NCBI GenBank assembly: GCA_035714365.1
Contig: DASTMB010000072.1
Coordinates: forward strand, 1-64,000
Direction: 5' to 3'
Source: Mycobacteriales bacterium
GTDB lineage: Bacteria > Actinomycetota > Actinomycetes > BP-191
DNA: 64,000 nucleotides
Positions 50,119 to 58,536 of this stretch are shown here, one piece after another (positions within the stretch are counted from its first letter, which is position 1; every line of letters begins with the position of its first letter). The notes below the pieces were generated by a model. It had not been told where the DNA came from. It ran no database searches and saw only the letters and a list, made by a program, of their open reading frames with translations. The translations under genes were made by a program, and so were the position numbers.

Positions 50119-50457
50119 GTGCTCGTGGACATCGAATGGGCGACCGTGCCGGACATCGCCGAGGCGCTCGGCGTCGAGGTGACGAAGGTGCGCCAGCACC
50201 TGCGCGAGGGGAAGCTGCTCGCCGTGCGCCACGGCGAGGGGACGCCGTTGCGCATCCCGGCGGCGTTCGTGCAGGACGGGCAGGTGGTCAAGCACCTGCC
50301 GGGCGTCATCACGCTGCTGCGTGACGCGCGGTACGAGGACACCGAGGCCATCGCGTGGCTGTTCGCCGACGACGGCCTGCCGGGCTCGCCGATCGAGGCG
50401 TTGCGGGAGAACCGCGGCACCGAGGTCAAGCGCCGCGCCCAGGCGCTGGGCTTCTGA
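50119..50457 (+). CDS. Rv2175c-like DNA-binding protein
   Basis: 112 residues from a GTG (a second in-frame GTG lies at 50125). N-terminal helix-turn-helix (TVPDIAEALGVEVTKVRQHLREGKLLAVRHGEG) and the C-terminal QVVKHLPGVITLLRDARYEDTEAIAWLF match Rv2175c of Mycobacterium tuberculosis, a DNA-binding substrate of the kinase PknL. Its target genes are unknown. The stop overlaps the thiS start (TGATG), tying it to thiamine genes here. No ribosome site is evident, so translation may be leaderless. Confidence 0.88.
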   Translation: MLVDIEWATVPDIAEALGVEVTKVRQHLREGKLLAVRHGEGTPLRIPAAFVQDGQVVKHLPGVITLLRDARYEDTEAIAWLFADDGLPGSPIEALRENRGTEVKRRAQALGF

Positions 50458-50657
50458 TGCTGGTCCGGGTCAACGGCGCCGAGCGCGAGGTCGCGGACGG
50501 CACGACGCTGCCCGCGCTGCTCGCCGACCTCGGCCTCGGCGTCGGCTGGGTCGTGGTCGAGCGCAACGGCACGGCGTTGCTGCGCGCGGAGACCGAACGC
50601 ACCGTCCTCGCCGACGGCGACGTGCTGGAGATCGTGCGGGCGGTGGCCGGTGGCTGA
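50457..50657 (+). CDS. thiS: Sulfur carrier protein ThiS
   Basis: 66 residues from an ATG overlapping the previous stop by one base. Beta-grasp fold: [27 protein letters not shown], and the C-terminal AVAGG whose last glycine becomes the thiocarboxylate that donates sulfur for the thiazole of thiamine. It overlaps thiE by 8 bp. The thiazole synthase (thiG) and glycine oxidase (thiO) that usually accompany it are not in this window. Confidence 0.93.
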   Translation: MLVRVNGAEREVADGTTLPALLADLGLGVGWVVVERNGTALLRAETERTVLADGDVLEIVRAVAGG

Positions 50658-51288
50658 CCTCCGCGCGCGGCTCGCCGACGCGCGGCTCTACCTCTGCGTC
50701 GGCGCGCGCCCGGACCTCGCGGAGTTCCTGGACGAGGTGCTCGCGAACGGCGTCGACGCGGTGCAGCTCCGCGAGAAGCACCTGGAGGCGCGCGACGAGA
50801 TCGCGCTCTGCGAGGTCGTCAAGGCGGCGGCGGAGCGCCACGGCGCGCTGTTCTCCGTCAACGACCGTGCCGACGTCGCGCGCGCGGTCGGCGCGGACGT
50901 CCTGCACCTCGGCCAGAACGACCTCCCGGTGCCGGTCGCGCGCGAGATCGTCGGCGACGAGATGCTCGTCGGGCTGTCGTCGCACACGCCGGCCGAGACG
51001 TCCGCCGCGGCGGTGGCGGGCGGCGTCGACTACCTCTGCGCGGGCCCGGCGTGGGCGACGCCGACGAAGCCGGGGCGCCCGGCGGCGGGGCTGGACCTGA
51101 TCGACCACGCGGCGCGGGTGGCGGGGGCGCGGCCGTGGTTCGCGATCGGCGGCATCGACCTCGGCAACCTCGACCAGGTGCTCGCCCGCGGCGCGACGCG
51201 GGTGGTCGTGGTGCGCGCGCTCACCGAGGCGGCCGACCCGGGCGCGGCGGCCCGGGCGTTCGCGGCGAGGCTGCGCGCCGGCGGCTGA
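50650..51288 (+). CDS. thiE: Thiamine-phosphate synthase
   Basis: Joins HMP-pyrophosphate and thiazole phosphate to give thiamine phosphate. 212 residues from a GTG inside the thiS end. Diagnostic motifs: [40 protein letters not shown], the pyrophosphate loop [18 protein letters not shown] and [27 protein letters not shown]. Complete and of normal length. A dispersed repeat (51295-51351) follows the stop. Confidence 0.95.
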   Translation: MADLRARLADARLYLCVGARPDLAEFLDEVLANGVDAVQLREKHLEARDEIALCEVVKAAAERHGALFSVNDRADVARAVGADVLHLGQNDLPVPVAREIVGDEMLVGLSSHTPAETSAAAVAGGVDYLCAGPAWATPTKPGRPAAGLDLIDHAARVAGARPWFAIGGIDLGNLDQVLARGATRVVVVRALTEAADPGAAARAFAARLRAGG

Positions 51289-51294
51289 CCGAAC

Positions 51295-51351
51295 CGCTTC
51301 CCGGAAGCGCGTCCCGCACGCCGAAAGCGCGGAACGCTGCCCGAAGCGCGT
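51295..51351. repeat. Dispersed repeat, copy B
   Basis: Matches 19973-20030 at about nine positions in ten, with one single-base gap. It contains the same CGCTTCC-C-GGAAGCG palindrome and lies between the convergent thiE and lipoprotein genes, a place where a terminator is expected. Confidence 0.7.
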
Positions 51352-51357
51352 TCCGGA

Positions 51358-52263
51358 CTAGGAGACGCCGACCTTCGCCAGCCGCTCGGTCAGCTCGACC
51401 GCGGCGAACGCGCCGGAGATCCGGTCGCTCACGATCCCGCGCGCGTCCATGACGTAGAGCCACGGCTCGCTGTCGAACTTGAACGCGTCCAGCGCCGGCG
51501 CCAGCTTGCCGTTGGTGGGGTTGGTGGCGCCGCGGTACGCCTCGACGTGGAGGAAGTTCGCGCGCCCGGCGAAGCGTTGCGCCACGTCCCGCACGATGTC
51601 GACGTCCGGGCCGCAGAGCTCGGTCTGGCAGAACGCCGGCGCCGCGAACACCACCACCGTCGGCTTCCCCGACCGCAACGCCGCGTCGAGCGACACGGTG
51701 TGCAGGCCGCAGGCGGGGCGGCGCGAGCAGAGCGGCGTGGCGCCCATCGGGTCGGCGGTCGTGGGCGTGCGGATCGCGGGGGGGCGCTGCCCCGGCACCG
51801 GCGACTTCGAGGTCGCGCCGACGGTGACCTTGGTGCCGCCCTTCATCGCGCCCTTGGCGGTCTCGGCGACGATCGCGACGAGGTACTCGCCGGTCGCCGG
51901 GAACGGCACGCTGGCCACGTAGAGCCCGCGGCCGCCGAGCCCGGAGTCGACCAGCTCGACGGCCTGGACGGTCGCGGTGGCGGGGCGCTCGGGGTCCTGC
52001 CCGACGTAGACGGTGGCCTTGGCGCCGCCGACCGGGCCGTCGGGGCCGACCAGGCCGAACGCGTACCGCGAGGTGCCGCGCAGCAGCTCGGCCTCGGCGT
52101 CGCCGATCTCCAGGCCGGGGGCGGCGTTGCCGCCGACGTCCTGGAGCGCGACCGGGCCGGCCGGTGTCGACGGCGTCGCGCGCGGCTTCTTGTCGCCGTT
52201 GCACGCGGCGAGGAGGGGGAGGGCGAGCGCGGCCTTGAGCAGGTCTCGGCGGTGCGGGGTCAC
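51358..52263 (-). CDS. Tat-type lipoprotein with thioredoxin-like domain
   Basis: 301 residues from a GTG. The N-terminus has a twin-arginine-like motif followed by a lipobox (PHRRDLLKAALALPLLAAC, Cys21), so it may be exported folded and lipidated. A beta-rich region (about 40-145) precedes a thioredoxin-like domain with CQTELC (PTVVVFAAPAFCQTELCGP), a CxxxxC pair where SCO/thioredoxin proteins have CxxC or CxxxC. HLEVEAYRGATN and EPWLYVMDARG are late-strand features. A metal-handling or disulfide role is possible but not established. Confidence 0.78.
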   Translation of the reverse strand: MTPHRRDLLKAALALPLLAACNGDKKPRATPSTPAGPVALQDVGGNAAPGLEIGDAEAELLRGTSRYAFGLVGPDGPVGGAKATVYVGQDPERPATATVQAVELVDSGLGGRGLYVASVPFPATGEYLVAIVAETAKGAMKGGTKVTVGATSKSPVPGQRPPAIRTPTTADPMGATPLCSRRPACGLHTVSLDAALRSGKPTVVVFAAPAFCQTELCGPDVDIVRDVAQRFAGRANFLHVEAYRGATNPTNGKLAPALDAFKFDSEPWLYVMDARGIVSDRISGAFAAVELTERLAKVGVS

Positions 52264-52312
52264 GACCAGCGAGTCTACGGCCGCGCCGCGCGGGCGGCCG
52301 TGCGGCGGGCGG

Positions 52313-52510
52313 CTACGAGAAGACGTGCGCGATGCCGAACACCACGACGGCGAGCATGCAGAGCACCAGGACGGCCATCGCGACGATCGTCACCACCATC
52401 GGCGTCCGGTTGCCGGACACCGGCCCGGAGTTGGCGTCGTTCGCGTGCTCGGACCGGACCATCCCGGTCGACGACTCCCCGGGGGGAGTCTCCGTGGGCT
52501 GCTGCGTCAT
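52313..52510 (-). CDS. Small single-pass membrane protein
   Basis: 65 residues; ATG with AAGGAGG 7 bases upstream. A Gln/Glu/Thr/Ser-rich cytoplasmic N-terminus (about 37 residues) and one membrane helix (about 38-61) at the very C-terminus. No family recognised. The strong ribosome site supports it as a real gene. It lies 49 bp before the lipoprotein gene on the same strand and may form a unit with it. Confidence 0.7.
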   Translation of the reverse strand: MTQQPTETPPGESSTGMVRSEHANDANSGPVSGNRTPMVVTIVAMAVLVLCMLAVVVFGIAHVFS

Positions 52511-52612
52511 CTGGCGTCCTCCTTCGTCGCCGGAGGGGTACCCGCGCTGGGGCGGCGCACTCTCCCGATCACCGAGCAGGAGCGGCGGCGCGCCGGGGCG
52601 AAGGGGTGGGGC

Positions 52613-54196
52613 ATGCCCCGCATCGCGTTCCCGCTCGTCGCCCTCGCCGCCGCCGTCCCGCTCGTCGCCGGCCTGCACGCCACGCAGGCCACGTCCGCGC
52701 CGCCGGACGGCCTGCCGGCGTTCCGCTCGTACGAGGCGCCGGAGGGGGTCGCGGACACCTCCGGCGAGCCGACCCTCGGGGTCAACCTCAAGACCGGCAA
52801 CGTGATGTTCATCTCGGGGCTGAAGACGTACCGGGTCAACGAGTTCGACAAGACCGGCCCGGGCACGTCGACGTGGACCGACGTGTCGTACCCGCTGACC
52901 AGCGTCTACACGGCCGACCCGATCCTCGAGCTGGACACCGCGACCGGGCGGACGTTCGTCAACCAGCTCATGTACAGCAACCCGGGCTCGGTGATGGCCT
53001 ACACCGACGACGACGGTGCGACCTGGACGCCCGTGCCCTACGGCTCCGGCGTCGGCGCCAACGTCGACCACCAGACGGTGGGCGTCGGGAAGTTCGTGCC
53101 GGGCAGCCCGTTCGTGCCGGCCGGGTCGTACCCGAACGCCGTCTACTACTGCACCAACGACGGCGTCGCGTCGGACTGCGCGACCAGCCTCGACGGCGGC
53201 AACACGTTCAGCCCGGCGCACCCGGCCTACACCGACCAGGACTGCGCGGCGTTGCACGGTCACCTCAAGAGCGGCCCGGACGGCACGATCTACCTGCCGC
53301 CGGACGGCTGCTCCGGCGGCGACGGCGGCACCAGCCCGGCGGGCGTCGCGGTGAGCGAGGACGGCAGCCTCACCTGGGAGGTCCGGCGGGTGCCGGGCAG
53401 CGACAGCGGCGACGCGGGCCACCCGTCGCTCGGCGTCGCGACCGACGGCACCGTCTACCTCGCGTACGGCTCCACCAGCGACGACGGCGACTACGGCCCG
53501 GTGCGGGTGGCGAAGTCGACCGACAAGGGGAAGACCTGGACGGCGCCGGTGGCGCTCGGTACCGACCTCGGCGTGCGCGCGTCGAGCTTCCCGATCGCGG
53601 TCGCCGGCGACCCGGACCGCGCGGCGGTCGGCTTCCTCGGCACCACGGCGGAGGGCGACCCGCGCAACGAGGCGTCGTTCACCGGCCGCTGGGACCTCTA
53701 CATCTCCACGACCTACGACGGCGGCCAGACCTGGCACACCGTGAACGTCACGCCGGACAGCCCGGTGCAGGTCGGCTCGATCTGCACGAGCGGCCTCACC
53801 TGCGGCAACGACCGCAACCTGCTCGACTTCAACGACATGGTGCTCGACGAGCGCGGCAACGTCGTCGCCGGCCTCGCCGACGGCTGCGTCAAGGCCACCT
53901 GCACCTCCGCGGACCGCGAGGAGCACGGCCTGATCGTGCGCCAGGTGTCCGGCACCGGGCTGCTCAAGGCGTTCGACCAGCCGGTCGTGGTGGCGCAGCC
54001 GTCCACGTCGGCGTCCCCGTCGGCCGGGCCGTCCGCGACGCCGTCGGCCGCGCCGACCTACGCGGCGCCGGTCCCGCACGCGCCGGTCACCATGCCGTCG
54101 ACCGGCCTCGACCCGGCGCTGCCGCTCGCGGCGGCCGGGGCGGCCACGGTGGCGCTCGTGGCGGGCCGGCGGCGCCGCCGCGCCAGGGCGGCGTAG
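52613..54196 (+). CDS. Secreted sialidase-like beta-propeller, MPSTG-type tail
   Basis: 527 residues: signal peptide (about 1-28), then a sialidase-like propeller with Asp-box turns (SLDGGNTF, SEDGSLTW, STDKGKTW, TYDGGQTW). Numerous Cys pairs (YYCTNDG, SDCATS, CTSGLTCG, GCVKATC) suggest disulfides. No sialidase catalytic Arg triad can be assigned, so it may be a binding protein or a different hydrolase. A Ser/Pro-rich linker leads to MPSTG, a hydrophobic segment and RRRRRARAA, a degenerate sortase signal. It is paralogous to the next gene. Confidence 0.8.
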   Translation: MPRIAFPLVALAAAVPLVAGLHATQATSAPPDGLPAFRSYEAPEGVADTSGEPTLGVNLKTGNVMFISGLKTYRVNEFDKTGPGTSTWTDVSYPLTSVYTADPILELDTATGRTFVNQLMYSNPGSVMAYTDDDGATWTPVPYGSGVGANVDHQTVGVGKFVPGSPFVPAGSYPNAVYYCTNDGVASDCATSLDGGNTFSPAHPAYTDQDCAALHGHLKSGPDGTIYLPPDGCSGGDGGTSPAGVAVSEDGSLTWEVRRVPGSDSGDAGHPSLGVATDGTVYLAYGSTSDDGDYGPVRVAKSTDKGKTWTAPVALGTDLGVRASSFPIAVAGDPDRAAVGFLGTTAEGDPRNEASFTGRWDLYISTTYDGGQTWHTVNVTPDSPVQVGSICTSGLTCGNDRNLLDFNDMVLDERGNVVAGLADGCVKATCTSADREEHGLIVRQVSGTGLLKAFDQPVVVAQPSTSASPSAGPSATPSAAPTYAAPVPHAPVTMPSTGLDPALPLAAAGAATVALVAGRRRRRARAA

Positions 54197-54274
54197 CCGC
54201 GCCGCCGGGAGGAGTCGCGCGGGGCGCGGCGAAGAAGCCGCGTACCCCGTCCCCGCGGAGAGGATGCCCCCCTC

Positions 54275-55639
54275 GTGCGCCGTGCCCTGATCGCCCTCGC
54301 CACCTGCGGGCTCGCCGCCGTCGCGGCCGTCGCCCCGGCCTCGGCCGGCAGGACGCCGCCGCCGCCGAGCTACCGGCTCTACCCCGCGCCGTCGAACCTC
54401 GGCAACGACGCCGGCGAGCCCACGCTCGGTGTCGACCCGCAGAGCGGGCAGGTGATGTTCCAGGCGCTGTACGAGACGTTGAACGTCTCGGGCTTCGACC
54501 GGCGCTTCCCGGGCGACGCGACGTGGCGCGACACCGCCCCGGCGATCACCTCGATCGACTCGCTGGACCCGTTGCTGAAGATGGACCCGGTGACCGGGCG
54601 GACGTTCGTGTCGCAGCTCGCCGGCGCGTGCAGCCTGATGGCCTACACCGACGACCGCGGCGAGTCGTGGACCAACGTGCCGCTCGGCTGCGGCGCCGGC
54701 GCGATGCTCGACCACCAGAGCATCGGCATCGGGCCGTACGTGAAGGGCGGCCCGCTCGCCAACGTCCCGCACACGTACCCGAACGTCGTCTACTACTGCG
54801 CGCAGGACATCGCGTCCGCGAAGTGCGCCGCGAGCGTCGACGGCGGCAACACGTTCCTCCCGGCGAACGTCGCGTACACGACCCAGCAGTGCCAGCTCGG
54901 CGCGCTGTTCGGCCACCTCAAGGCGGCGCCCGACGGCACCATCTACCTCCCGCCGCGGTACTGCCCCGACCTGCTCAACGGCACGTACCGCGTCGGCGTC
55001 GCCGTGTCCGAGGACAACGGCCTGACCTGGAACCTCCGCCTCGTCCCCGGCAGCAGCTACGGCGACGCCGGCCACGGCTCGGTCGGCGTCGCGGCCGACG
55101 GCACCGTGTACCTCGCCTGGGGCAGCGGCAAGTTCCCGGCCGGCGGCCCGGTCAACGTCGCGATCAGCCGCGACAAGGGCCGCACCTGGACCAAGCCGAT
55201 CGCGCTCGGCAAGGAGTTCAAGCTCGCGAACTCCCGCTTCCCGCTGTCCGTCGCCGGCGACGGCGACCGCGCCGTCGTCGCCTACCTCGGCACGCCGACG
55301 GCGGGCGACGCGAGCGCCACGGCGTTCAAGGGCGTCTGGCACCTCTACGCGTCGCACACCTACGACGGCGGCAAGACGTGGAAGACCTACGACGTCACGC
55401 CGAAGAACCCCGTCCAGGTCGGCCCGGTCTGCACCGCCGGCACCACCTGCGGCAGCAGCCGCAACCTGCTCGACTTCAACGACATGGTCGTCGACAAGAT
55501 GGGCCGCGTCTGGATCGGCTTCGCCGACGGCTGCACCCGCGCGACGTGCGACACGACCGTCCGCGAGGACCACGCGACGATCGCGCGGCTCGTCGGCGGC
55601 CGCGGCCTCTACAAGAAGTACGACGGCAAGCTCAAGTAG
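54275..55639 (+). CDS. Secreted sialidase-like beta-propeller, no anchor
   Basis: 454 residues from a GTG, with a signal peptide ending near ASAG. Close paralogue of the preceding protein: GEPTLGVDPQSGQVMF, TGRTFVSQL, SVDGGNTF, SEDNGLTW, SRDKGRTW, TYDGGKTW and SSRNLLDFNDMVVD all have counterparts there. It lacks the Ser/Pro linker and sortase-like tail, so it should be released. The two genes are a tandem duplication separated by 78 bp. Substrate unknown. Confidence 0.8.
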   Translation: MRRALIALATCGLAAVAAVAPASAGRTPPPPSYRLYPAPSNLGNDAGEPTLGVDPQSGQVMFQALYETLNVSGFDRRFPGDATWRDTAPAITSIDSLDPLLKMDPVTGRTFVSQLAGACSLMAYTDDRGESWTNVPLGCGAGAMLDHQSIGIGPYVKGGPLANVPHTYPNVVYYCAQDIASAKCAASVDGGNTFLPANVAYTTQQCQLGALFGHLKAAPDGTIYLPPRYCPDLLNGTYRVGVAVSEDNGLTWNLRLVPGSSYGDAGHGSVGVAADGTVYLAWGSGKFPAGGPVNVAISRDKGRTWTKPIALGKEFKLANSRFPLSVAGDGDRAVVAYLGTPTAGDASATAFKGVWHLYASHTYDGGKTWKTYDVTPKNPVQVGPVCTAGTTCGSSRNLLDFNDMVVDKMGRVWIGFADGCTRATCDTTVREDHATIARLVGGRGLYKKYDGKLK

Positions 55640-55648
55640 GGCTCGGCG

Positions 55649-55674
55649 CCCGCCGCGTCAGAGGACGCGGCGGG
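55649..55674 (+). terminator. Bidirectional hairpin between propeller gene and polyprenyl synthase
   Basis: Perfect 11-bp arms cccgccgcgtc and gacgcggcggg with a 4-base AGAG loop, 10 bp after the propeller gene stop and covering the stop codon of the convergent polyprenyl synthase gene. Confidence 0.75.
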
Positions 55675-56722
55675 TCGCCGCGTCGGCGAGGCGCTCCAGC
55701 ACCCGCCGCGCCTCGTCCGCGACCGGCGCGCCGCGCAGCGCCGCAACGGCCTCGGCGGAGCGTTCGGCGATGAGCCGCTCCACGTGGTCCAGCGCGCCCG
55801 TCTCCGCGATGACCTCGCGCAGCCGCGCGACCCCGTCGTCGTCCAGGCGCGGGTCGCCGAGCAGCCGCCGCACGACCGCCGCCTGCGCGGGCGTGGCGCG
55901 TTGCGTCGCGGTCGCCACGAGCACCGTCCGCTTCCCCTCGCGCAGGTCGTCGCCCGCCGGCTTGCCCGTCTGCGCCGGGTCGCCGAACACCCCCAGCACG
56001 TCGTCGCGGAGCTGGAACGCTTCGCCCAGCGGCAGGCCGTACGCGCTGTAGGCGTCCAGCGTCTCCCGCCGCGCCCCGGCCAGCACGCCGCCGAGGTGGA
56101 GGGGGCGTTCGATCGTGTACTTCGCGCTCTTGTACCGCGCCACCCGCAGCGCGCGACGCTCGTCGCCGCCGCCGAGCACCTGCTCCAGCACGTCGAGGTA
56201 CTGGCCGGCCATCAGCTCGTTGCGCATCGCGTCGTACGTCGGCGCCGCCCGCAGCAGCGCCTCGCCCGGCAGGCCCGACGTGTTGAAGAGCTGGTCGGCC
56301 CAGACCAGGCAGAGGTCGCCGAGCAGGATCGCCGCGCTGCGCCCGAACGCCTCCGCGTCGCCGAGCCACTGCTCGCCGCGGTGCAGCGTCGCGAACCGCC
56401 GGTGCATCGCCGGCCGGCCGCGCCGCACGTCCGAGCCGTCCATCACGTCGTCGTGGATGAGCGCGCAGGCGTGCAGCAGCTCCAGGCAGGCCGCCGCGGT
56501 CACGACGTCGTCGGTGTCCGCGCCGCCCGCGCCGCGCCAGCCCCAGTAGCAGAACGCCGGCCGCAGCCGCTTCCCGCCGTCGAGCAGGAACTCCGCCACC
56601 GCGTCCGCCACCGGACCGAGGTCCTCGGAGATCGCGTCGAGCGTCGCCGCCTGCCGCGCCAGGAACGCCTCCAGCGCCTTGCGGACGCGGTCGCGCAGGT
56701 CGGCGGCGTCGAGCGGGTTCAC
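55658..56722 (-). CDS. Polyprenyl (geranylgeranyl-type) diphosphate synthase
   Basis: 354 residues from a GTG. Condenses isopentenyl diphosphate onto allylic diphosphates. The first Asp-rich motif is HDDVMDGSDVRRG and the second RDDVLGVFGD, both complete, with the GGKRLRP start region and the KSAKYTIERPLHLGG Lys. Trans-chain synthases of this type give C15-C25 products; residues upstream of the first motif (LELLHACALIHDD) suggest a C20-like product, which is inference. It does not sit with other terpenoid or carotenoid genes. Confidence 0.93.
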   Translation of the reverse strand: MNPLDAADLRDRVRKALEAFLARQAATLDAISEDLGPVADAVAEFLLDGGKRLRPAFCYWGWRGAGGADTDDVVTAAACLELLHACALIHDDVMDGSDVRRGRPAMHRRFATLHRGEQWLGDAEAFGRSAAILLGDLCLVWADQLFNTSGLPGEALLRAAPTYDAMRNELMAGQYLDVLEQVLGGGDERRALRVARYKSAKYTIERPLHLGGVLAGARRETLDAYSAYGLPLGEAFQLRDDVLGVFGDPAQTGKPAGDDLREGKRTVLVATATQRATPAQAAVVRRLLGDPRLDDDGVARLREVIAETGALDHVERLIAERSAEAVAALRGAPVADEARRVLERLADAATRRVL

Positions 56723-56823
56723 GCGTCGAGTATCGCCGCTCGCGCGACTAAGTACGTGGACGGATGGCCCGCGGCGCGCGCGGCGCGACGCTCGGGTGGC
56801 ACCGACCACCGGAGGAGACCCCG

Positions 56824-58260
56824 ATGCGCACCACGCTCGACCGCCCCCGCGCCGCCTCGCCCGCGGCGCCCCCTGCCTCCCGGCGCGTGTCGCCGTCCGC
56901 CCGGGGGGCCGCTCGCGGGGGTGCCGCGCCCGCTCGCGGCGCCGCTGCGCTCGCCGCCGCGACGCCCGCCTCGCGCGACCGCTACGTCGACTTCCTCAGG
57001 GCGTTCAGCATCGCCGTCGTCGTCCTGGGCCACTGGCTGATGGCGACGGTCGTGTGGACGCCCACCGGCGTCCGGACCGGCAACGCGCTCACCGTCGTCC
57101 GCTGGCTCCAGCCGCTCACCTGGCTGCTCCAGGTGATGCCGGTGTTCTTCTTCGTCGGCGGCTTCGCGCACCTCGTCACCCACGACGCCAACCGGCGCCG
57201 CGGCGGCCGGTACGCGCAGTTCGTCCACGGCCGCACCGCCCGCCTGCTCCGCCCGGTCACCGTGCTGCTCGCGGTGTGGGTGCCGTTGACGCTGCTGCTC
57301 GACGCGTCGCCGCTGCCGCCGCACGTCGTCCGCCCGGTGACCCGGCTCGTCGTGCAGCTCCTGTGGTTCCTCGGCGTGTACGTGCTCGTCGTCGCGCTCG
57401 CCCCCGCCACGCTCGCCGCGCACCGCCGCTGGGGGCTGCGCGTCCTCGCCGTGCTGGCGGTGGCGGCCGCCGGGATCGACCTGCTGGCGTTCGGCGCCGG
57501 GCTGCGCGCCGCCGGGTGGGTCAACGTGCTGCCCGTGTGGCTGTTCGCGCACCAGCTCGGCTACTTCTACGCCGACGGCTCGTTCGCGCGCTGGGGCCGC
57601 CGCGGCGCTCTTCTCCTCGCCGCCGGCGGGCTGGCGGGGCTGGTCGGGCTGACGGCGTTCGGGCCGTACCCGACGAGCATGGTCGGGATGCCCGGCGAAC
57701 GGATCTCGAACATGTCGCCGCCCACCCTCTGCATCGTCGCCCTGACCTGCTGGCTCGTCGGCCTCGTCATGCTCGCCCGGCCCGCCGTCACCCGCTGGCT
57801 CGCCCGCCCGCGCGTCTGGACCGCCGTCGTCGCCCTCAACGGCGTGATCATGACCGTCTTCCTCTGGCACCTGCCGGCGCTGCTCGCCGCCGTCCTCCTC
57901 CTGCTGCCGTTCGGGCTGTTCCCGCAGGCCGCCGTCGGCTCGCTCGCCTGGTGGGCGCTGCGGCCGGTCTGGCTGGCCGTGGTGGCGGCGTTCCTCGCGG
58001 TGCTCGTCGCGGTCTTCGGCCGGCTCGAACGCCCGCGGCCGGTCGCCTACGCCCCCGTCGCCGGTCGCACCCCCGTCTGGCGGCAGGCCGCGGCGGTCGC
58101 CGGCGTCGCGCTCGTCGCGCTCGGCATCCTCGGCCTCGCCGTCGCCGGCCTCTCCGAGCCCGCCACCCGCTCCGCGCGGATGGTCGTCGTCGCGATCACG
58201 CCGCTGTCGGCGCTGGCCTACCTCGGCACGGGCGCCGCGCTGCTGCGGCGCACCGTGTGA
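56824..58260 (+). CDS. Acyltransferase 3 family membrane protein
   Basis: 478 residues; ATG at 56824 chosen for GGAGGAG 8 bases upstream. After a basic Ala/Arg-rich N-terminus (about 1-52), the acyltransferase-3 signature RYVDFLRAFSIAVVVLGHW opens a 10-or-more-helix membrane protein, with a second conserved MPVFFFVGGFAH. The His in GHW is the catalytic residue of the family, which O-acylates surface polymers or metabolites. It is divergent from the polyprenyl synthase gene, about 100 bp apart. Confidence 0.88.
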   Translation: MRTTLDRPRAASPAAPPASRRVSPSARGAARGGAAPARGAAALAAATPASRDRYVDFLRAFSIAVVVLGHWLMATVVWTPTGVRTGNALTVVRWLQPLTWLLQVMPVFFFVGGFAHLVTHDANRRRGGRYAQFVHGRTARLLRPVTVLLAVWVPLTLLLDASPLPPHVVRPVTRLVVQLLWFLGVYVLVVALAPATLAAHRRWGLRVLAVLAVAAAGIDLLAFGAGLRAAGWVNVLPVWLFAHQLGYFYADGSFARWGRRGALLLAAGGLAGLVGLTAFGPYPTSMVGMPGERISNMSPPTLCIVALTCWLVGLVMLARPAVTRWLARPRVWTAVVALNGVIMTVFLWHLPALLAAVLLLLPFGLFPQAAVGSLAWWALRPVWLAVVAAFLAVLVAVFGRLERPRPVAYAPVAGRTPVWRQAAAVAGVALVALGILGLAVAGLSEPATRSARMVVVAITPLSALAYLGTGAALLRRTV

Positions 58261-58268
58261 GCCGGTAC

Positions 58269-58297
58269 TTGCGTCCCGCGCGCGGCCGCGTTACCTT
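58269..58297 (+). promoter_or_regulatory. SOS promoter of the HEPN-methyltransferase-dinB operon
   Basis: -35 TTGCGT (58269-58274), 17 bp, -10 TACCTT (58292-58297). The perfect LexA box follows 8 bp later, at the expected start-site region. Confidence 0.6.
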
Positions 58298-58305
58298 GGA
58301 CTCGT

Positions 58306-58321
58306 TCGAACACGTGTTCGA
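58306..58321. promoter_or_regulatory. Perfect LexA (SOS) box
   Basis: TCGAAC-ACGT-GTTCGA matches all 12 defined positions of the LexA consensus; with flanks it is an 18-bp perfect palindrome (58305-58322). It stands in front of an operon ending with dinB. Confidence 0.93.
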
Positions 58322-58328
58322 ACACACC

Positions 58329-58459
58329 GGCCGGCGGCTCGCGGACGCCGGCCACCGTGGCGGAAGCCCCCGGCCGCCCGGTGCGGAGCCTCGACCCTCG
58401 GCGCCGGGCGCCCGGGCCGCCGGTCCGGCAGGGCGTGGGGAAGCGCTCCGCCGGACCGG
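58329..58459 (+). other. Structured leader of the SOS operon
   Basis: Two hairpins lie between the LexA box and the HEPN gene: ggccggcg/cgccggcc (58329-58353) and a perfect 10-bp stem ccggtccggc/gccggaccgg (58420-58459) with a 20-base loop. The leader of about 230 bases is long for this genome, where many genes lack one. The HEPN frame is open back to 58357, so a longer protein is the alternative. Confidence 0.5.
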
Positions 58460-58536
58460 TGCCGCCACCACCCGCCGCCTTCCCCCGGCGGGGACGACCG
58501 CCACCCGGCGGCCGCCGCCGCGGAGGAAGGAGCGCC

